Source: Candidatus Sumerlaeota bacterium
GTDB lineage: Bacteria > Sumerlaeota > Sumerlaeia > Sumerlaeales > Sumerlaeaceae
Assembly (NCBI GenBank): GCA_026398535.1
Contig: JAPLSQ010000054.1
Span: 1-41,849, forward strand
DNA length: 41,849 nucleotides
Direction of reading: 5' to 3'
Positions 26,350-34,931 of this stretch are shown one piece after another (positions within the stretch are counted from its first letter, which is position 1; each line of letters starts with the position of its first letter). The notes under the pieces are model-generated. The model was not told the DNA's origin. It saw nothing but the letters and a program-made list of their open reading frames with translations, and made no database searches. A program made the translations under genes and the position numbers.

Positions 26350-28508
26350 ATGCCATCCGCTTCAGCCTTCAACTCGCGGTTCACATCGCCGCCGCGATCA
26401 TCCCCGCCCGAAACGCCCATCCGGTTGATGCCATACCCGTCGACATCACCATCGAAACGCGAGCGAAACCGCTGAATACTTTTGTCCCGGACCAGGCACT
26501 CGGCGGAACATTCGACGGACACTCGCGCAACGAAACTCTCCCGCTCTTCTCCCCGGTGAACATGGAGGAGATGAAGGGAGCGGGCCTCAGAGCAATCACA
26601 TATCGCCTCCGGACCGAACTCGCCATTCAGACCTGGCACTGGAATCAAAACGGCAAATTCAGTGGTCCGGAACACAATCAAGGCTACTGGGTCTCGGACC
26701 CCGCGCCGGGTCCGCCGCTCGGCATCACCCACGGCTATCGGCTGCCGCGGCGCGGCTCCTCATCCGACCAGGCAGACGACGACGGGTTCTCGCGCATACT
26801 CGACGACAATCCCGCCACGTTCTGGAAGAGCAACCCTTACCTCGACGAGCGCTTCACGGGCGAGCCCAACTCGCGCCACCTGCAGTGGATCGCCATCAGG
26901 CTCGATAAGGTCACATCCATCGACGCCTTGGAGATCATGTGGGGCTTTCCCCATGCAACCAGTGTCACACTCCAGTCCTCGCTCAGCTCAAAGGATTTCG
27001 ACTATATGAAACCGGGAGACTGGCAGACTCTGGACATTACGGTTCCCGCTCCGCAGGGCGGGCGGCAAATCATCCGGTTCGGCCGGACCGTCGAGGCGAT
27101 CCAGTGGCGTATCCTCATGCTCCCGGGACCGGCGACCACCAGCCCGCTGGAAGCCGATCCGGCGTGCGCGGACATCCGCGACTGCCTCGGTTGCGCTGTT
27201 CAGGAAATCCGCCTTGGGCGTCTGCGTGACGACGGCGAGATCGAGGACATCCTCGCTCACTCGCGGCGCGGCGACAGACAGACCCGGATCTGTGTCTCCT
27301 CCACCGACCCGTGGCACCGCGACCGCGACCTCGACTCGAACGCCGAACAGGCCGGCTGGGATCTGATTTACAAGTGTCCGCTCGTCGAGCGGCGGCCCAT
27401 GCTTGTCTCGTTTGGGTTGCTCTACGACACGCCGGAAAATGCCGTGAATGCCCTGAAATACCTCAAGACGCGCGGCTACCCCATCGCCGGCATCGAACTG
27501 GGCGAGGAACCGGACGGTCAGTTTACCGAACCCGGGGACTACGCAGCCCTGTACCTCCAGTTTGTCGACGCGCTGCGCAACATTGATGCCGGCGTGAAGA
27601 TTGGCGGACCAAGTTTCCAGACCGAGTACAATGAGGACAAGCCCTTCCGCACGGCCCCCGACCCGGAGTCGTGGTACTCGCAATTCATAACATATTTGAA
27701 AAGCCGGAGCCGTGAGAAGGACTTCCAGTTTTTTAGTTTCGAGTGGTATCCTTTCGACAGCGTCTGCAAGCCGGCGGCGCCGCAGATCGTCCAGAGCGCC
27801 GATCGGCTCAAAGGCATTCTTAACGAGTGGAAACTCGACGGCCTGAGCAGCGCAATCCCATGGATAATCACCGAGTACCATTACTCCCGCTTCGGCGGAC
27901 AGGCGGAGATGGATATGGAAGGCGCGCTCATCTGCGCCGAGGTGGCGCCGTTATTCCTCTCGATCGGCGGAGATCGGGCCTACTTCGACCAACTCGAGCC
28001 CGGAACGATGGTGCGCGGGCCCGAGTGCGCAAGCTGGGGGAATCAACTCATGCTCCTCGCGGACGACAACGGCCAACTGCGCGGCAAGCTTGCGGCATAC
28101 TGGGCGATGCAGCTCGTCGCCACGCGCTGGGTGGAAGCCGGGGAGCGCACGCACGAGATCTACCCGGTACAGTGCAGCCTCGATCCCGCTGTAGAGAAGG
28201 GACGCCTCTCTGTCTTCGCAGTGAAAAGACCCGACGGCCTGTGGGGATTGCTTCTCATCAACAAAGACCCCGACAAGTCCTTGCAGGCGCGGCTTGCGTT
28301 TGACTACGAGGAAGCGAACTCGCAACTCACCCGAAAACCGCTCACACTCGACCAATTCTCTCGCGAGCAATACGAGTGGCGCCCGCAGGGGGAGAACGGA
28401 TACCCGTCACGATCGCTCCCGCCCCAGCGGAGCGTGGTGGCAGGCTCATCCGTCAACCTGCCGCCATACTCGGTTTCTGTTGTCCTCATCGATGTCCGTC
28501 CGGACTGA
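26346..28508 (+). CDS. Clan GH-A-like glycoside hydrolase with a discoidin-type domain
   Basis: A 720-residue protein with a weak N-terminal signal-like segment. A discoidin/F5-8C-like beta domain lies at about 140-275 (ILDDNPATFWKSNPY, then HLQWIAIRLDKV). A barrel follows; IAGIELGEEPDG (E388 in a GEEP in place of the common NEP) and WIITEYHYS (E510) are spaced 122 residues apart, as the acid/base and nucleophile are in clan GH-A. The C-terminal part (about 610-720) looks like a beta sandwich. I do not recognise the GH family. It starts at the end of the GT2 fusion gene with AAGGAG upstream, so it likely processes the same polymer. A decamer array follows. Confidence 0.62.
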   Translation: MNAIRFSLQLAVHIAAAIIPARNAHPVDAIPVDITIETRAKPLNTFVPDQALGGTFDGHSRNETLPLFSPVNMEEMKGAGLRAITYRLRTELAIQTWHWNQNGKFSGPEHNQGYWVSDPAPGPPLGITHGYRLPRRGSSSDQADDDGFSRILDDNPATFWKSNPYLDERFTGEPNSRHLQWIAIRLDKVTSIDALEIMWGFPHATSVTLQSSLSSKDFDYMKPGDWQTLDITVPAPQGGRQIIRFGRTVEAIQWRILMLPGPATTSPLEADPACADIRDCLGCAVQEIRLGRLRDDGEIEDILAHSRRGDRQTRICVSSTDPWHRDRDLDSNAEQAGWDLIYKCPLVERRPMLVSFGLLYDTPENAVNALKYLKTRGYPIAGIELGEEPDGQFTEPGDYAALYLQFVDALRNIDAGVKIGGPSFQTEYNEDKPFRTAPDPESWYSQFITYLKSRSREKDFQFFSFEWYPFDSVCKPAAPQIVQSADRLKGILNEWKLDGLSSAIPWIITEYHYSRFGGQAEMDMEGALICAEVAPLFLSIGGDRAYFDQLEPGTMVRGPECASWGNQLMLLADDNGQLRGKLAAYWAMQLVATRWVEAGERTHEIYPVQCSLDPAVEKGRLSVFAVKRPDGLWGLLLINKDPDKSLQARLAFDYEEANSQLTRKPLTLDQFSREQYEWRPQGENGYPSRSLPPQRSVVAGSSVNLPPYSVSVVLIDVRPD

Positions 28509-28520
28509 CAAACCCGTCAG

Positions 28521-28550
28521 TACTTGTCCGTACTTGTCCGTGTTCTCCTG
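28521..28550 (+). repeat. Decamer repeat array between convergent genes
   Basis: Two TACTTGTCCG units are followed by TGTTCTCCTG. The copy occupies the gap between the hydrolase gene and the convergent glycosyltransferase. No stem with a T-run is seen, so it is not an evident terminator. Confidence 0.85.
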
Positions 28551-28562
28551 ACGAATGAACAA

Positions 28563-29918
28563 TCACGAAAGGCAGCGCTGCCAGTAGTTGGCCAGTTCAT
28601 TGTCAGGACCGGGCGCTGAAGGATTGGATTTGTCGGGCGCGAAAGAGGGATCGATAATCCATCGCGCCAGGGCTGCCCCCGCCCGCTGACCGCCAAAATG
28701 ATCCATGACATAATCGCGCGCCGCAGCGCCAAGAGCGGGCAAACCGCCGCTTTTTGCCTCCGCATCGATGAGCGCGCGCGCAAGGTCCGCGCCGTCATTA
28801 ACGCGAAACGGCAACACATATCCCGCCTGTGCCAGCTCCCCGGTCAGCTCCGTCAGGTTTGTCGAAACAACCGGCTTGCCCGCCGCCATGAAGTTTACCA
28901 CCCGCGTCCGGCTGCCAAGTTCCGCCTCATAACTGAAACGGTCGACACTGAGACCGATGTCGCACGAGGCGTACAGCTTTCTGATGCTGGCCAGCGGCTG
29001 CCAGTCCATGACGTGCACGGCATGGATCGCGTCCGCCTTGCGGATCCCGTCAAGAAACTCCGTGTAACTTCGCTCGTCGTAGCCCGCGATTTTACCCCCA
29101 ACGATCATAAAACGCATGTTCGGGCGCGCCTTCACCGCCTCGGATATGCCGCGAACAAGCGATGCCGTGTCCATCCATGTGTTGAAGCTTCCGCACCACA
29201 TGACGGTGAAGTTGGGATTGGGCGCGGGCGCGGCCGCCGCGGACGGCGCGTCTTCCGGAAACAAACCATACGGAATCGTATGAACAAAATCACGGCCGCT
29301 CGTGTGACGGTTCAGCCGCCCCGCCGCGCCAAGCTGGCCGATAAGACAGAAACGCTGGCGGCCGCTCAGCGCCGAAATAACGTCCGATTGCAGAAGCGCC
29401 GGCATCAGCAACTTCCAGACATGGTGATACCGCGTGTCGTTGGCGTCCTTTTCTGACGGAAACAATTCCGCCTTGGTCTGGATTTCAGCAATGGGATCGC
29501 CAAAGATGTCGGCCCAGAAGGGGGCGCTGAAAACCCGCGCAAAGCCGGCAGCCGTCGAACATGGCTGCAACGACGCGCATCCGATCACGGCGCTCACTGC
29601 TTCGGGATACGCAAAATCATGCTGGGCCATGCGGTCCGGCAGCGCGATGAACTCCCCGTATTGAAGCGGCACATAGGTGATTTCCGGCGCGCCGCCGCCT
29701 GCGCTGACCGAAAATGTCAGACTTCGCCCGGCGGCGTCATCGCGCCGTTGCTGTTCAAGACCGTAAACGATGATTTCCGGGAACGCGCCGCCGCGGCAGA
29801 CAAGGGCACGCACAACGGTTTGCGTGATCTGCCATGTGCGCGCTCCCGGCGCCATGACGGCATGGTAGGGTTCGCATGGCATCGGCCCCGCGCCAAAGAT
29901 GACAACAGGAGACGGCAT
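28563..29918 (-). CDS. GT-B glycosyltransferase, GT4-like
   Basis: A 451-residue protein with a two-domain GT-B look. The C-terminal half has FTVMWCGSFNTWMDTASLVRG, then MRFMIVGG and a GT4-like region SRTRVVNFMAAGKPVVST, with E-rich and nucleotide-binding segments typical of retaining GT4 enzymes. The N-terminal half, which sets the acceptor, is less conserved. The ATG at 29918 (MPSPVVIFGAGP) is chosen because a longer frame would overlap lptG by 160 nt; it then lies 1 nt after the lptG stop. Coupling to lptG suggests a role in an envelope glycan, but this is inference. Confidence 0.7.
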   Translation of the reverse strand: MPSPVVIFGAGPMPCEPYHAVMAPGARTWQITQTVVRALVCRGGAFPEIIVYGLEQQRRDDAAGRSLTFSVSAGGGAPEITYVPLQYGEFIALPDRMAQHDFAYPEAVSAVIGCASLQPCSTAAGFARVFSAPFWADIFGDPIAEIQTKAELFPSEKDANDTRYHHVWKLLMPALLQSDVISALSGRQRFCLIGQLGAAGRLNRHTSGRDFVHTIPYGLFPEDAPSAAAAPAPNPNFTVMWCGSFNTWMDTASLVRGISEAVKARPNMRFMIVGGKIAGYDERSYTEFLDGIRKADAIHAVHVMDWQPLASIRKLYASCDIGLSVDRFSYEAELGSRTRVVNFMAAGKPVVSTNLTELTGELAQAGYVLPFRVNDGADLARALIDAEAKSGGLPALGAAARDYVMDHFGGQRAGAALARWIIDPSFAPDKSNPSAPGPDNELANYWQRCLS

Positions 29919-29919
29919 C

Positions 29920-31059
29920 TCACGAATACCACCGGTAACTGTGCCGGTAATAATAAACCGCCACAACAATGAAAACAGCCGCCGGAACCAGGCCGGCCGT
30001 GTAAGGCGATATGGAACCGGTGTGGCCCATCGCCCGCAAGAACGCCGCCAACCCGTAATACGCGAACGCCCAACTGATGCCATAACCGAAAATCGTCATG
30101 ACTGTGCCTTGGCGTGTCCGCACAGCACAGAAAAATCCGATGACCATGATGATCAGAATCCCCATCGGGAACGTGATCTTGAGAATCAGATCCGTCATGA
30201 AAGCATACGCGGGCTGGCGGCGTTCGGTGAGAATCCTGATGTGCCTGCGAAGCTCGGAGAAATTCATCTCCTCCGGATTTTTCTTCTGCGCCAGCAGATC
30301 GGGCAGATCCTCCTCGAGGTTGACGGTCTGATCGCCCTCGTATTTCATGAACGACACCAGGCGCCCCTGCTCATCGAGGTCCCAGATGCGCGGATTCCTG
30401 AACACCCATTCAGATTTCCTGTTCGCAGGATCGTTCGAAACAAACTCGGCGCTTTCGGCTTCCATGCGGCGTTTGACACTCGTGAAGTCGTCATTCATCT
30501 GGTAAATCTGGGGGCGGTACATTTTCTTGTCGCGCAGGGAATACAGCCGCATCACATAAAACCGGTTCTGGCGTCCGCGCTGGAAGACGTCGCTCTCGGT
30601 GGTGATCTTCATCTCCGCCTTGGCGTCAATGTAACGTTTTTCGAGAAATCGCGCCCGCTCGTCAAGCTGGGGGATGCAATATTCGTTCAGGATCAGCGTG
30701 GCGGCGAAAATGATCAGGCCGCCGAACACGATGGGCGCGGCAATGCGCACCGAAGGAACCCCGCTGGTCATCATGGCCAGGGTTTCATTGTTGCGCGCAA
30801 GCGTGCCCACCGAGAACAGCACCGCCAGCATCGACGCCATTGGAACAACCTGGATAAGTTTGCCCGGCAAATCGCATGTGAAATAAAGCGCGGCCATGCC
30901 GACCGGCGTGCTATTGGCCGCCATGCTCTGAAACTTGTCAAAAATCGTGGCGACCAGCAAAAGCAGGGCGCAAAAAGCGATGACCGCGAAAAACGAAATC
31001 GCGAACTCCGTGAAAAGATAACGGTCAATGATCAGTATGCGCGGACAAGACCGGATCAA
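29920..31059 (-). CDS. lptG: LptF/LptG-family lipopolysaccharide-export permease, LptG-like
   Basis: Inner-membrane permease of the LptB2FG complex that extracts LPS for transport to the outer membrane. The 379 residues have the family layout: three N-terminal helices (about 15-40, 55-80, 100-125), a periplasmic beta-jellyroll (about 130-265) and three C-terminal helices (about 285-375). LIIDRYLFTEFAISFFAV matches the start of the family. The frame uses a TTG at 31059 with no clear ribosome binding site, and the decamer element lies just upstream. The F/G distinction is by resemblance. No partner lptF or lptB is in the window. The glycosyltransferase follows 1 nt later. Confidence 0.83.
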   Translation of the reverse strand: MIRSCPRILIIDRYLFTEFAISFFAVIAFCALLLLVATIFDKFQSMAANSTPVGMAALYFTCDLPGKLIQVVPMASMLAVLFSVGTLARNNETLAMMTSGVPSVRIAAPIVFGGLIIFAATLILNEYCIPQLDERARFLEKRYIDAKAEMKITTESDVFQRGRQNRFYVMRLYSLRDKKMYRPQIYQMNDDFTSVKRRMEAESAEFVSNDPANRKSEWVFRNPRIWDLDEQGRLVSFMKYEGDQTVNLEEDLPDLLAQKKNPEEMNFSELRRHIRILTERRQPAYAFMTDLILKITFPMGILIIMVIGFFCAVRTRQGTVMTIFGYGISWAFAYYGLAAFLRAMGHTGSISPYTAGLVPAAVFIVVAVYYYRHSYRWYS

Positions 31060-31065
31060 AAGACC

Positions 31066-31111
31066 GCCCGCCTCGTTCTTCGTCCGTGCTTGTCCGTGTT
31101 CTCCTGCATGA
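31066..31111 (+). repeat. Decamer repeat element touching the ald stop codon
   Basis: A complete-looking short copy with the CGCCTCGTTCTTCG flank, two units, and the end TTCTCCTGCATGATCA. The TCA of that end (31112-31114) is the reverse complement of the ald stop. It separates ald from lptG. Confidence 0.85.
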
Positions 31112-32227
31112 TCAGAAAAACTTGTCGATGGTCATGCAACCAGACTTGTTGAAAGCCTCGGCCACCGGCTGGCATGTGAGTATTCCGTTGACTGTGTTCA
31201 CGCCCTCGGCCAGCGCCGGGTCGTTTTTCGCGAAATTCGGGAATCCTTCATTGGCGATCTTGAGCGCGTAAGGCAGGGTGACATTGGTCAGGGCGTAGGT
31301 CGAAGTGCGCCCCACAGCGCCTGGCATGTTGGCCACACAGTAATGCACAATCCCGTCCACAATGTAAACCGGTTCGGCGTGGGTTGTCGGCCGGGAGGTT
31401 TCGACGCAGCCCCCCTGGTCAATCGCCACATCCACAATCACCGCGCCGGGCTTCATCGTGGAAAGCATGTCGCGCGTGACGAGCCGCGGCGCGCGCGCGC
31501 CAACGACCAGCACGGCCCCGATGACAAGGTCCGCCTCGCGGACATAGTGACGGATATTGTCCTCGTTGCTCATCACCGTGATGACATTCGGCGGCATGAT
31601 GTCCGACAGATAGCGCATGCGGTCGAGCGAGATATCCAGAAGCGTCACGCGCGCGCCAAGTCCGGCTGCTATGCGGGCCGCGTTTGTGCCGACCACGCCG
31701 CCGCCAATAACCAGCACATTCGCCGGCTCAACGCCCGGAACACCGCTCAGCAGAATCCCGCGTCCCTTCTGCGGTTTCTCAAGATATTTGGCGCCTTCCT
31801 GGATGCTCATCCGTCCGGCAACCTCGCTCATGGGCGTCAGCAACGGCAGACGGCCATCGGGCAGTTTGATCGTTTCATACGCCACACAGGTGGCGTGACT
31901 GTCAAGCATCGCGTCTGTCAGCTCGAGCGACGAGGCAAAATGGAAATAGGTGAAAAGTATCTGCCCTTTGCGAATCATAGGGTATTCCTGCGGCAAAGGC
32001 TCCTTCACCTTCACAATCATGCCGGCCTGGCTGTAGATCGAGGCGGCGTCGGCGATGATCTCGGCGCCGGCGGCCTCATAATCGGCATCGGGGATGCCGC
32101 TGCCCTCGCCGAGGTGCGTTTCCGCCAAAACCCGATGACCGGCCTTGCATAACTGCCTTGCGCCGGCGGGAACCATCCCCGCACGGTATTCATTGTTTTT
32201 AATCTCCCTTGGGACTCCGACGATCAT
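31112..32227 (-). CDS. ald: Alanine dehydrogenase
   Basis: NAD-dependent enzyme that interconverts L-alanine and pyruvate plus ammonia. The 371 residues match the family. MIVGVPREIKNNEYRAGMVP gives the substrate-binding R15, K75 lies in VKVKEPLP, and H96 in TYFHFASS is the catalytic His. The Rossmann motif VIGGGVVGTNAAR spans 173-185. GGAGG lies just before the ATG. Its stop codon lies within the 3' end of a decamer element. Upstream, 130 nt away, is a palindrome with a direct repeat that could be an operator. It is likely a separate unit from mnmG. Confidence 0.93.
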   Translation of the reverse strand: MIVGVPREIKNNEYRAGMVPAGARQLCKAGHRVLAETHLGEGSGIPDADYEAAGAEIIADAASIYSQAGMIVKVKEPLPQEYPMIRKGQILFTYFHFASSLELTDAMLDSHATCVAYETIKLPDGRLPLLTPMSEVAGRMSIQEGAKYLEKPQKGRGILLSGVPGVEPANVLVIGGGVVGTNAARIAAGLGARVTLLDISLDRMRYLSDIMPPNVITVMSNEDNIRHYVREADLVIGAVLVVGARAPRLVTRDMLSTMKPGAVIVDVAIDQGGCVETSRPTTHAEPVYIVDGIVHYCVANMPGAVGRTSTYALTNVTLPYALKIANEGFPNFAKNDPALAEGVNTVNGILTCQPVAEAFNKSGCMTIDKFF

Positions 32228-32433
32228 GGCTTCCTCCGGATAAAAATGGTGTAGCCCGCTTTTCTCTGTGTCTCTGTGGCGAATATCATTTCCGCTTATC
32301 GTTGTTGATAACGTTTTATTTTTAATTCCATGCCCCGGAATGCAAGCATTTTTCCGGCATAATCCGGATTATGGCCGGATTATGGCATTGTATGCGGCGG
32401 GGTTCCTCCATCGCCATGCCAAATCCTCCGGCG
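32228..32433. promoter_or_regulatory. Upstream region of ald with palindrome and tandem repeat
   Basis: The 206-nt gap holds the second-family repeat at 32255-32294, an AT-rich stretch (about 32295-32350) and a 16-bp perfect palindrome CATAATCCGGATTATG at 32358-32373. Overlapping the palindrome is an 11-bp direct repeat CCGGATTATGG at 32364-32374 and 32375-32385. The palindrome could bind a dimeric regulator of ald, which starts 130 nt away; this is inference. No gene is seen. Confidence 0.45.
32255..32294 (+). repeat. Second repeat family, copy 1
   Basis: CCCGCTTTTCTCTGTGTCTC is followed by TGTGGCGAATATCATTTCCG. The other copy is at 34883-34931 and shares both flanks, including GAATATCATT. 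It lies in the leader region of ald. Confidence 0.6.
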
Positions 32434-32820
32434 TCATTTCACGTCCGCGACCTCTTGGCGCTCTTTCACAAGCCATTCGAGTGTGCGCGTGTTGATTTCA
32501 TAAAGGCGTCTCAGTGCGTTGATCTTGGCCAGGAGAAACTCCACCGCGGCGATAAGGGTGAGAACGAACAGGATGAACCAGAAAAAAACAAACCAGAACA
32601 GGGCGGAATTCTGCGAGGGAATAAGCTTGAAAATGGTGATGATGAATCCAAGCCCGGAAATGAACAGCATGACGACAATGGCCGACTCCCACCACTTGAC
32701 TTCAAGGCTGTCACGGCAGCGTTGCAACTCCCCGATGTCGCGTATCTTTATCGCGGCGTCAACCTCGCGCATCAGCGTGCGAGGATCGCTGGGAAGACGA
32801 TTTTCATCAGGCAACGGCAT
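32434..32820 (-). CDS. Small two-helix membrane protein, function unknown
   Basis: A 128-residue protein. Residues 1-45 are hydrophilic and partly helical, two membrane segments lie at about 50-70 and 78-102, and the end is a charged helix (LRRLYEINTRTLEWLVKERQEV). The ATG at 32820 (MPLPDENRL) is 7 nt after the mnmG stop; the longer open frame upstream only shadows mnmG. No domain is recognised. It is likely co-transcribed with mnmG, though nothing ties it to tRNA modification. Confidence 0.65.
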   Translation of the reverse strand: MPLPDENRLPSDPRTLMREVDAAIKIRDIGELQRCRDSLEVKWWESAIVVMLFISGLGFIITIFKLIPSQNSALFWFVFFWFILFVLTLIAAVEFLLAKINALRRLYEINTRTLEWLVKERQEVADVK

Positions 32821-32827
32821 CGTGATG

Positions 32828-34771
32828 TTATGGTACTGAAATCCTGGACAAATAATTTCCCCCGCGCGCCTTGAGATGGATGAGGAGGACTGTGATATCG
32901 GCCGGATTGACGCCGGCGATCCGCGAAGCCTGGCCAAGCGTGCCAGGACGCATGGCTGCCAGCTTGAGCGACGCCTCCTTGCGCAAGCCGCGAACGACAG
33001 CATAATCCAGATCGCCCGGCAGCGCCCGCGCCTCATGGCTGGCGGCGCGCCCAACCTGCTCCTCCTGGCGGGCGATGTAACCCTCGTACTTGACCGATAG
33101 TTCGGCCTGTTCGATGGCGCGCGCGCTGAAGGACAACTCGTATAGCGCTTCATCCGCAACTCCGAGCTTATGCAAATCCCCATAAGTCATCTCGGGCCGC
33201 GCAAGCAGTTGCGAAAGCGTGATGCCCTTCTGCATGCCGTCCAACCCGTATTCATCCGCAAGATCGGACGGAATCTCGCTTGGACGGAGGCGGGTTTCCT
33301 TGAGCCGCACAGCCTCATTGTTGACGCATTCACGGTAGCGCTCAAACGCGCGGTAACGCGCATCGTCCACAAGGCCCAGCCGGCGCGCGTGATCCATCAG
33401 CCGCAGATCGGCGTTATCCTGGCGCAAAAGAAGACGATGCTCGGCCCGCGAGGTGAACATGCGGTAGGGTTCTGTGTGCTCCTTGGTCACAAGATCGTCA
33501 ATGAGCACGCCGATGTAGGCCTCGTTGCGGCCGGGCACGAACGGCGTCGCGCCGCGCATGTGTTGAACGGCGTTCACCCCCGCGATGAGCCCCTGCGCAG
33601 CGGCCTCTTCATAGCCCGTGGTGCTGTTGATCTGCCCCGCAAGGAACAGCCCGCCGATGTCCTTCGCTTCCATGGTGGCGCGTATCTGCGACGGCGGACA
33701 GAAGGTGTATTCGATGGCGTAACCCGCGCGCGTGATCCGCGCCTGCTCAAGACCGCGTATGGTGCGCAGAAATTCGGACTGCGTGTCCTCGGGCAGCGAC
33801 GTGCTGACGCCGTTGACATAAATCTCGTTCGTTCCGAGCCCTTCGGGTTCAAGAAAAACCTGGTGGCGCTCCTTGTCGGCGAACCTCACGCATTTGTCCT
33901 CGATGGACGGGCAGTAGCGCGGCCCCACGCTTTTGATGTGCCCGCCGTACATCGCGCTGCGCTGGAGATTGGCGCGGATGATGGCGTGCGTGCGCTCGTT
34001 TGTGTGGGTGATGTGGCAGGGAATCTGCGGCTGTGCGGGGAACGCCGGGCGGGCGCCGGGCAAATCCATTTCGGTGAGAAAGGAAAACGGGCGCGGCGGA
34101 TCGTCGCCGTGCTGGGGCTCGAGAATGTCCCAGTTGACCGACCTGCCGTCGATGCGCGGCGGTGTGCCCGTCTTGAGCCGCGTCGTCGTCAGGCCCATCT
34201 CGCGCAGCGACCCCGAAAGACCGTCAGCGCTGCTTTCGCCGGCGCGACCCGCGCTGTAAGACTTGCCGCCAACATGGATGATCCCGTCGAGAAATGTTCC
34301 CGTGGCAACGACAATCGCACGGCAATCAATTCGCGTTCCGTATTGCAGTTCCACCCCCTCCACACGCAATTTACACCCGTCTGACCGGAAGATAATCCGT
34401 TCCACGACGCCCTGCTTTAGCTCAAGGTTGGGAGTGTTTTCGAGAAACTGCTTCATCCAGCGCGAATAAAGCTGTTTGTCGCACTGGGCGCGCGGCGCGC
34501 GCACCGCGGGACCTTTCGACATGTTCAACATGCGGAATTGAATTCCGTTCTGGTCCGTGGCGGCCGCCATGATGCCGCCCAGGGCGTCGATCTCGCGCAC
34601 AAGATGCCCCTTGGCCAGACCCCCCACTGCCGGATTGCAGCTCATCAAAGCGATATGGTCGAGGTTCATCGTCAGCAACAACGCGCGCGCACCCATGCGC
34701 GCCGCAGCATACGCCGCCTCGCAACCCGCGTGGCCTCCCCCGATAACGATAATGTCATGACGCTCTGACAA
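32828..34771 (-). CDS. mnmG: tRNA uridine-5-carboxymethylaminomethyl modification enzyme MnmG
   Basis: FAD-dependent enzyme that, with MnmE, modifies U34 of certain tRNAs. The 647 residues fit the family (about 620-640). The N-terminus DIIVIGGGHAGCEAA holds the FAD dinucleotide motif GGGHAG (11-16), followed by the signature CNPAVGGLAKGHLVREIDALGG. The C-terminal helical region that meets MnmE is present (SRIAGVNPADITVLLIHLK). The frame begins with TTG at 34771; no in-frame ATG lies before the FAD motif, so TTG is likely real. MnmE is not in the window. The 5' side abuts the decamer array at 34796. Confidence 0.95.
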   Translation of the reverse strand: MSERHDIIVIGGGHAGCEAAYAAARMGARALLLTMNLDHIALMSCNPAVGGLAKGHLVREIDALGGIMAAATDQNGIQFRMLNMSKGPAVRAPRAQCDKQLYSRWMKQFLENTPNLELKQGVVERIIFRSDGCKLRVEGVELQYGTRIDCRAIVVATGTFLDGIIHVGGKSYSAGRAGESSADGLSGSLREMGLTTTRLKTGTPPRIDGRSVNWDILEPQHGDDPPRPFSFLTEMDLPGARPAFPAQPQIPCHITHTNERTHAIIRANLQRSAMYGGHIKSVGPRYCPSIEDKCVRFADKERHQVFLEPEGLGTNEIYVNGVSTSLPEDTQSEFLRTIRGLEQARITRAGYAIEYTFCPPSQIRATMEAKDIGGLFLAGQINSTTGYEEAAAQGLIAGVNAVQHMRGATPFVPGRNEAYIGVLIDDLVTKEHTEPYRMFTSRAEHRLLLRQDNADLRLMDHARRLGLVDDARYRAFERYRECVNNEAVRLKETRLRPSEIPSDLADEYGLDGMQKGITLSQLLARPEMTYGDLHKLGVADEALYELSFSARAIEQAELSVKYEGYIARQEEQVGRAASHEARALPGDLDYAVVRGLRKEASLKLAAMRPGTLGQASRIAGVNPADITVLLIHLKARGGNYLSRISVP

Positions 34772-34795
34772 TGTTCCGCCTGGATTCCTCGTGAT

Positions 34796-34851
34796 TCGTC
34801 CGTGCTTGTCCGTGCTTGTCCGTGCTTGTCCGTGTTCTCCGTGTTCTCCTG
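34796..34851 (+). repeat. Decamer repeat array between mnmG and hisA
   Basis: Four to five units of CTTGTCCGTG, then TTCTCCGTGTTCTCCTG. It fills the divergent mnmG-hisA gap, where both promoters would have to lie. Confidence 0.88.
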
Positions 34852-34882
34852 TGATGAAATCAACGCATTTTTTTCGTGCATT

Positions 34883-34931
34883 CCCGCTTTTCTCCGTGTC
34901 TCCGTGTCTCTGTGATGAATATCATTCCCGC
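34883..34931 (+). repeat. Second repeat family, copy 2, overlapping the hisA start
   Basis: CCCGCTTTTCTCCGTGTCTC and repeated TCCGTGTC/TCTGTG steps run into GATGAATATCATTCCCG. The ATG at 34915 is the hisA start, so the repeat supplies its upstream region and no ribosome binding site is visible. Confidence 0.65.

Noticed and set aside
29899..31152. A 417-codon plus-strand gene over lptG
   Set aside because: Antisense shadow of lptG; the Arg/His-rich composition is typical of such frames.
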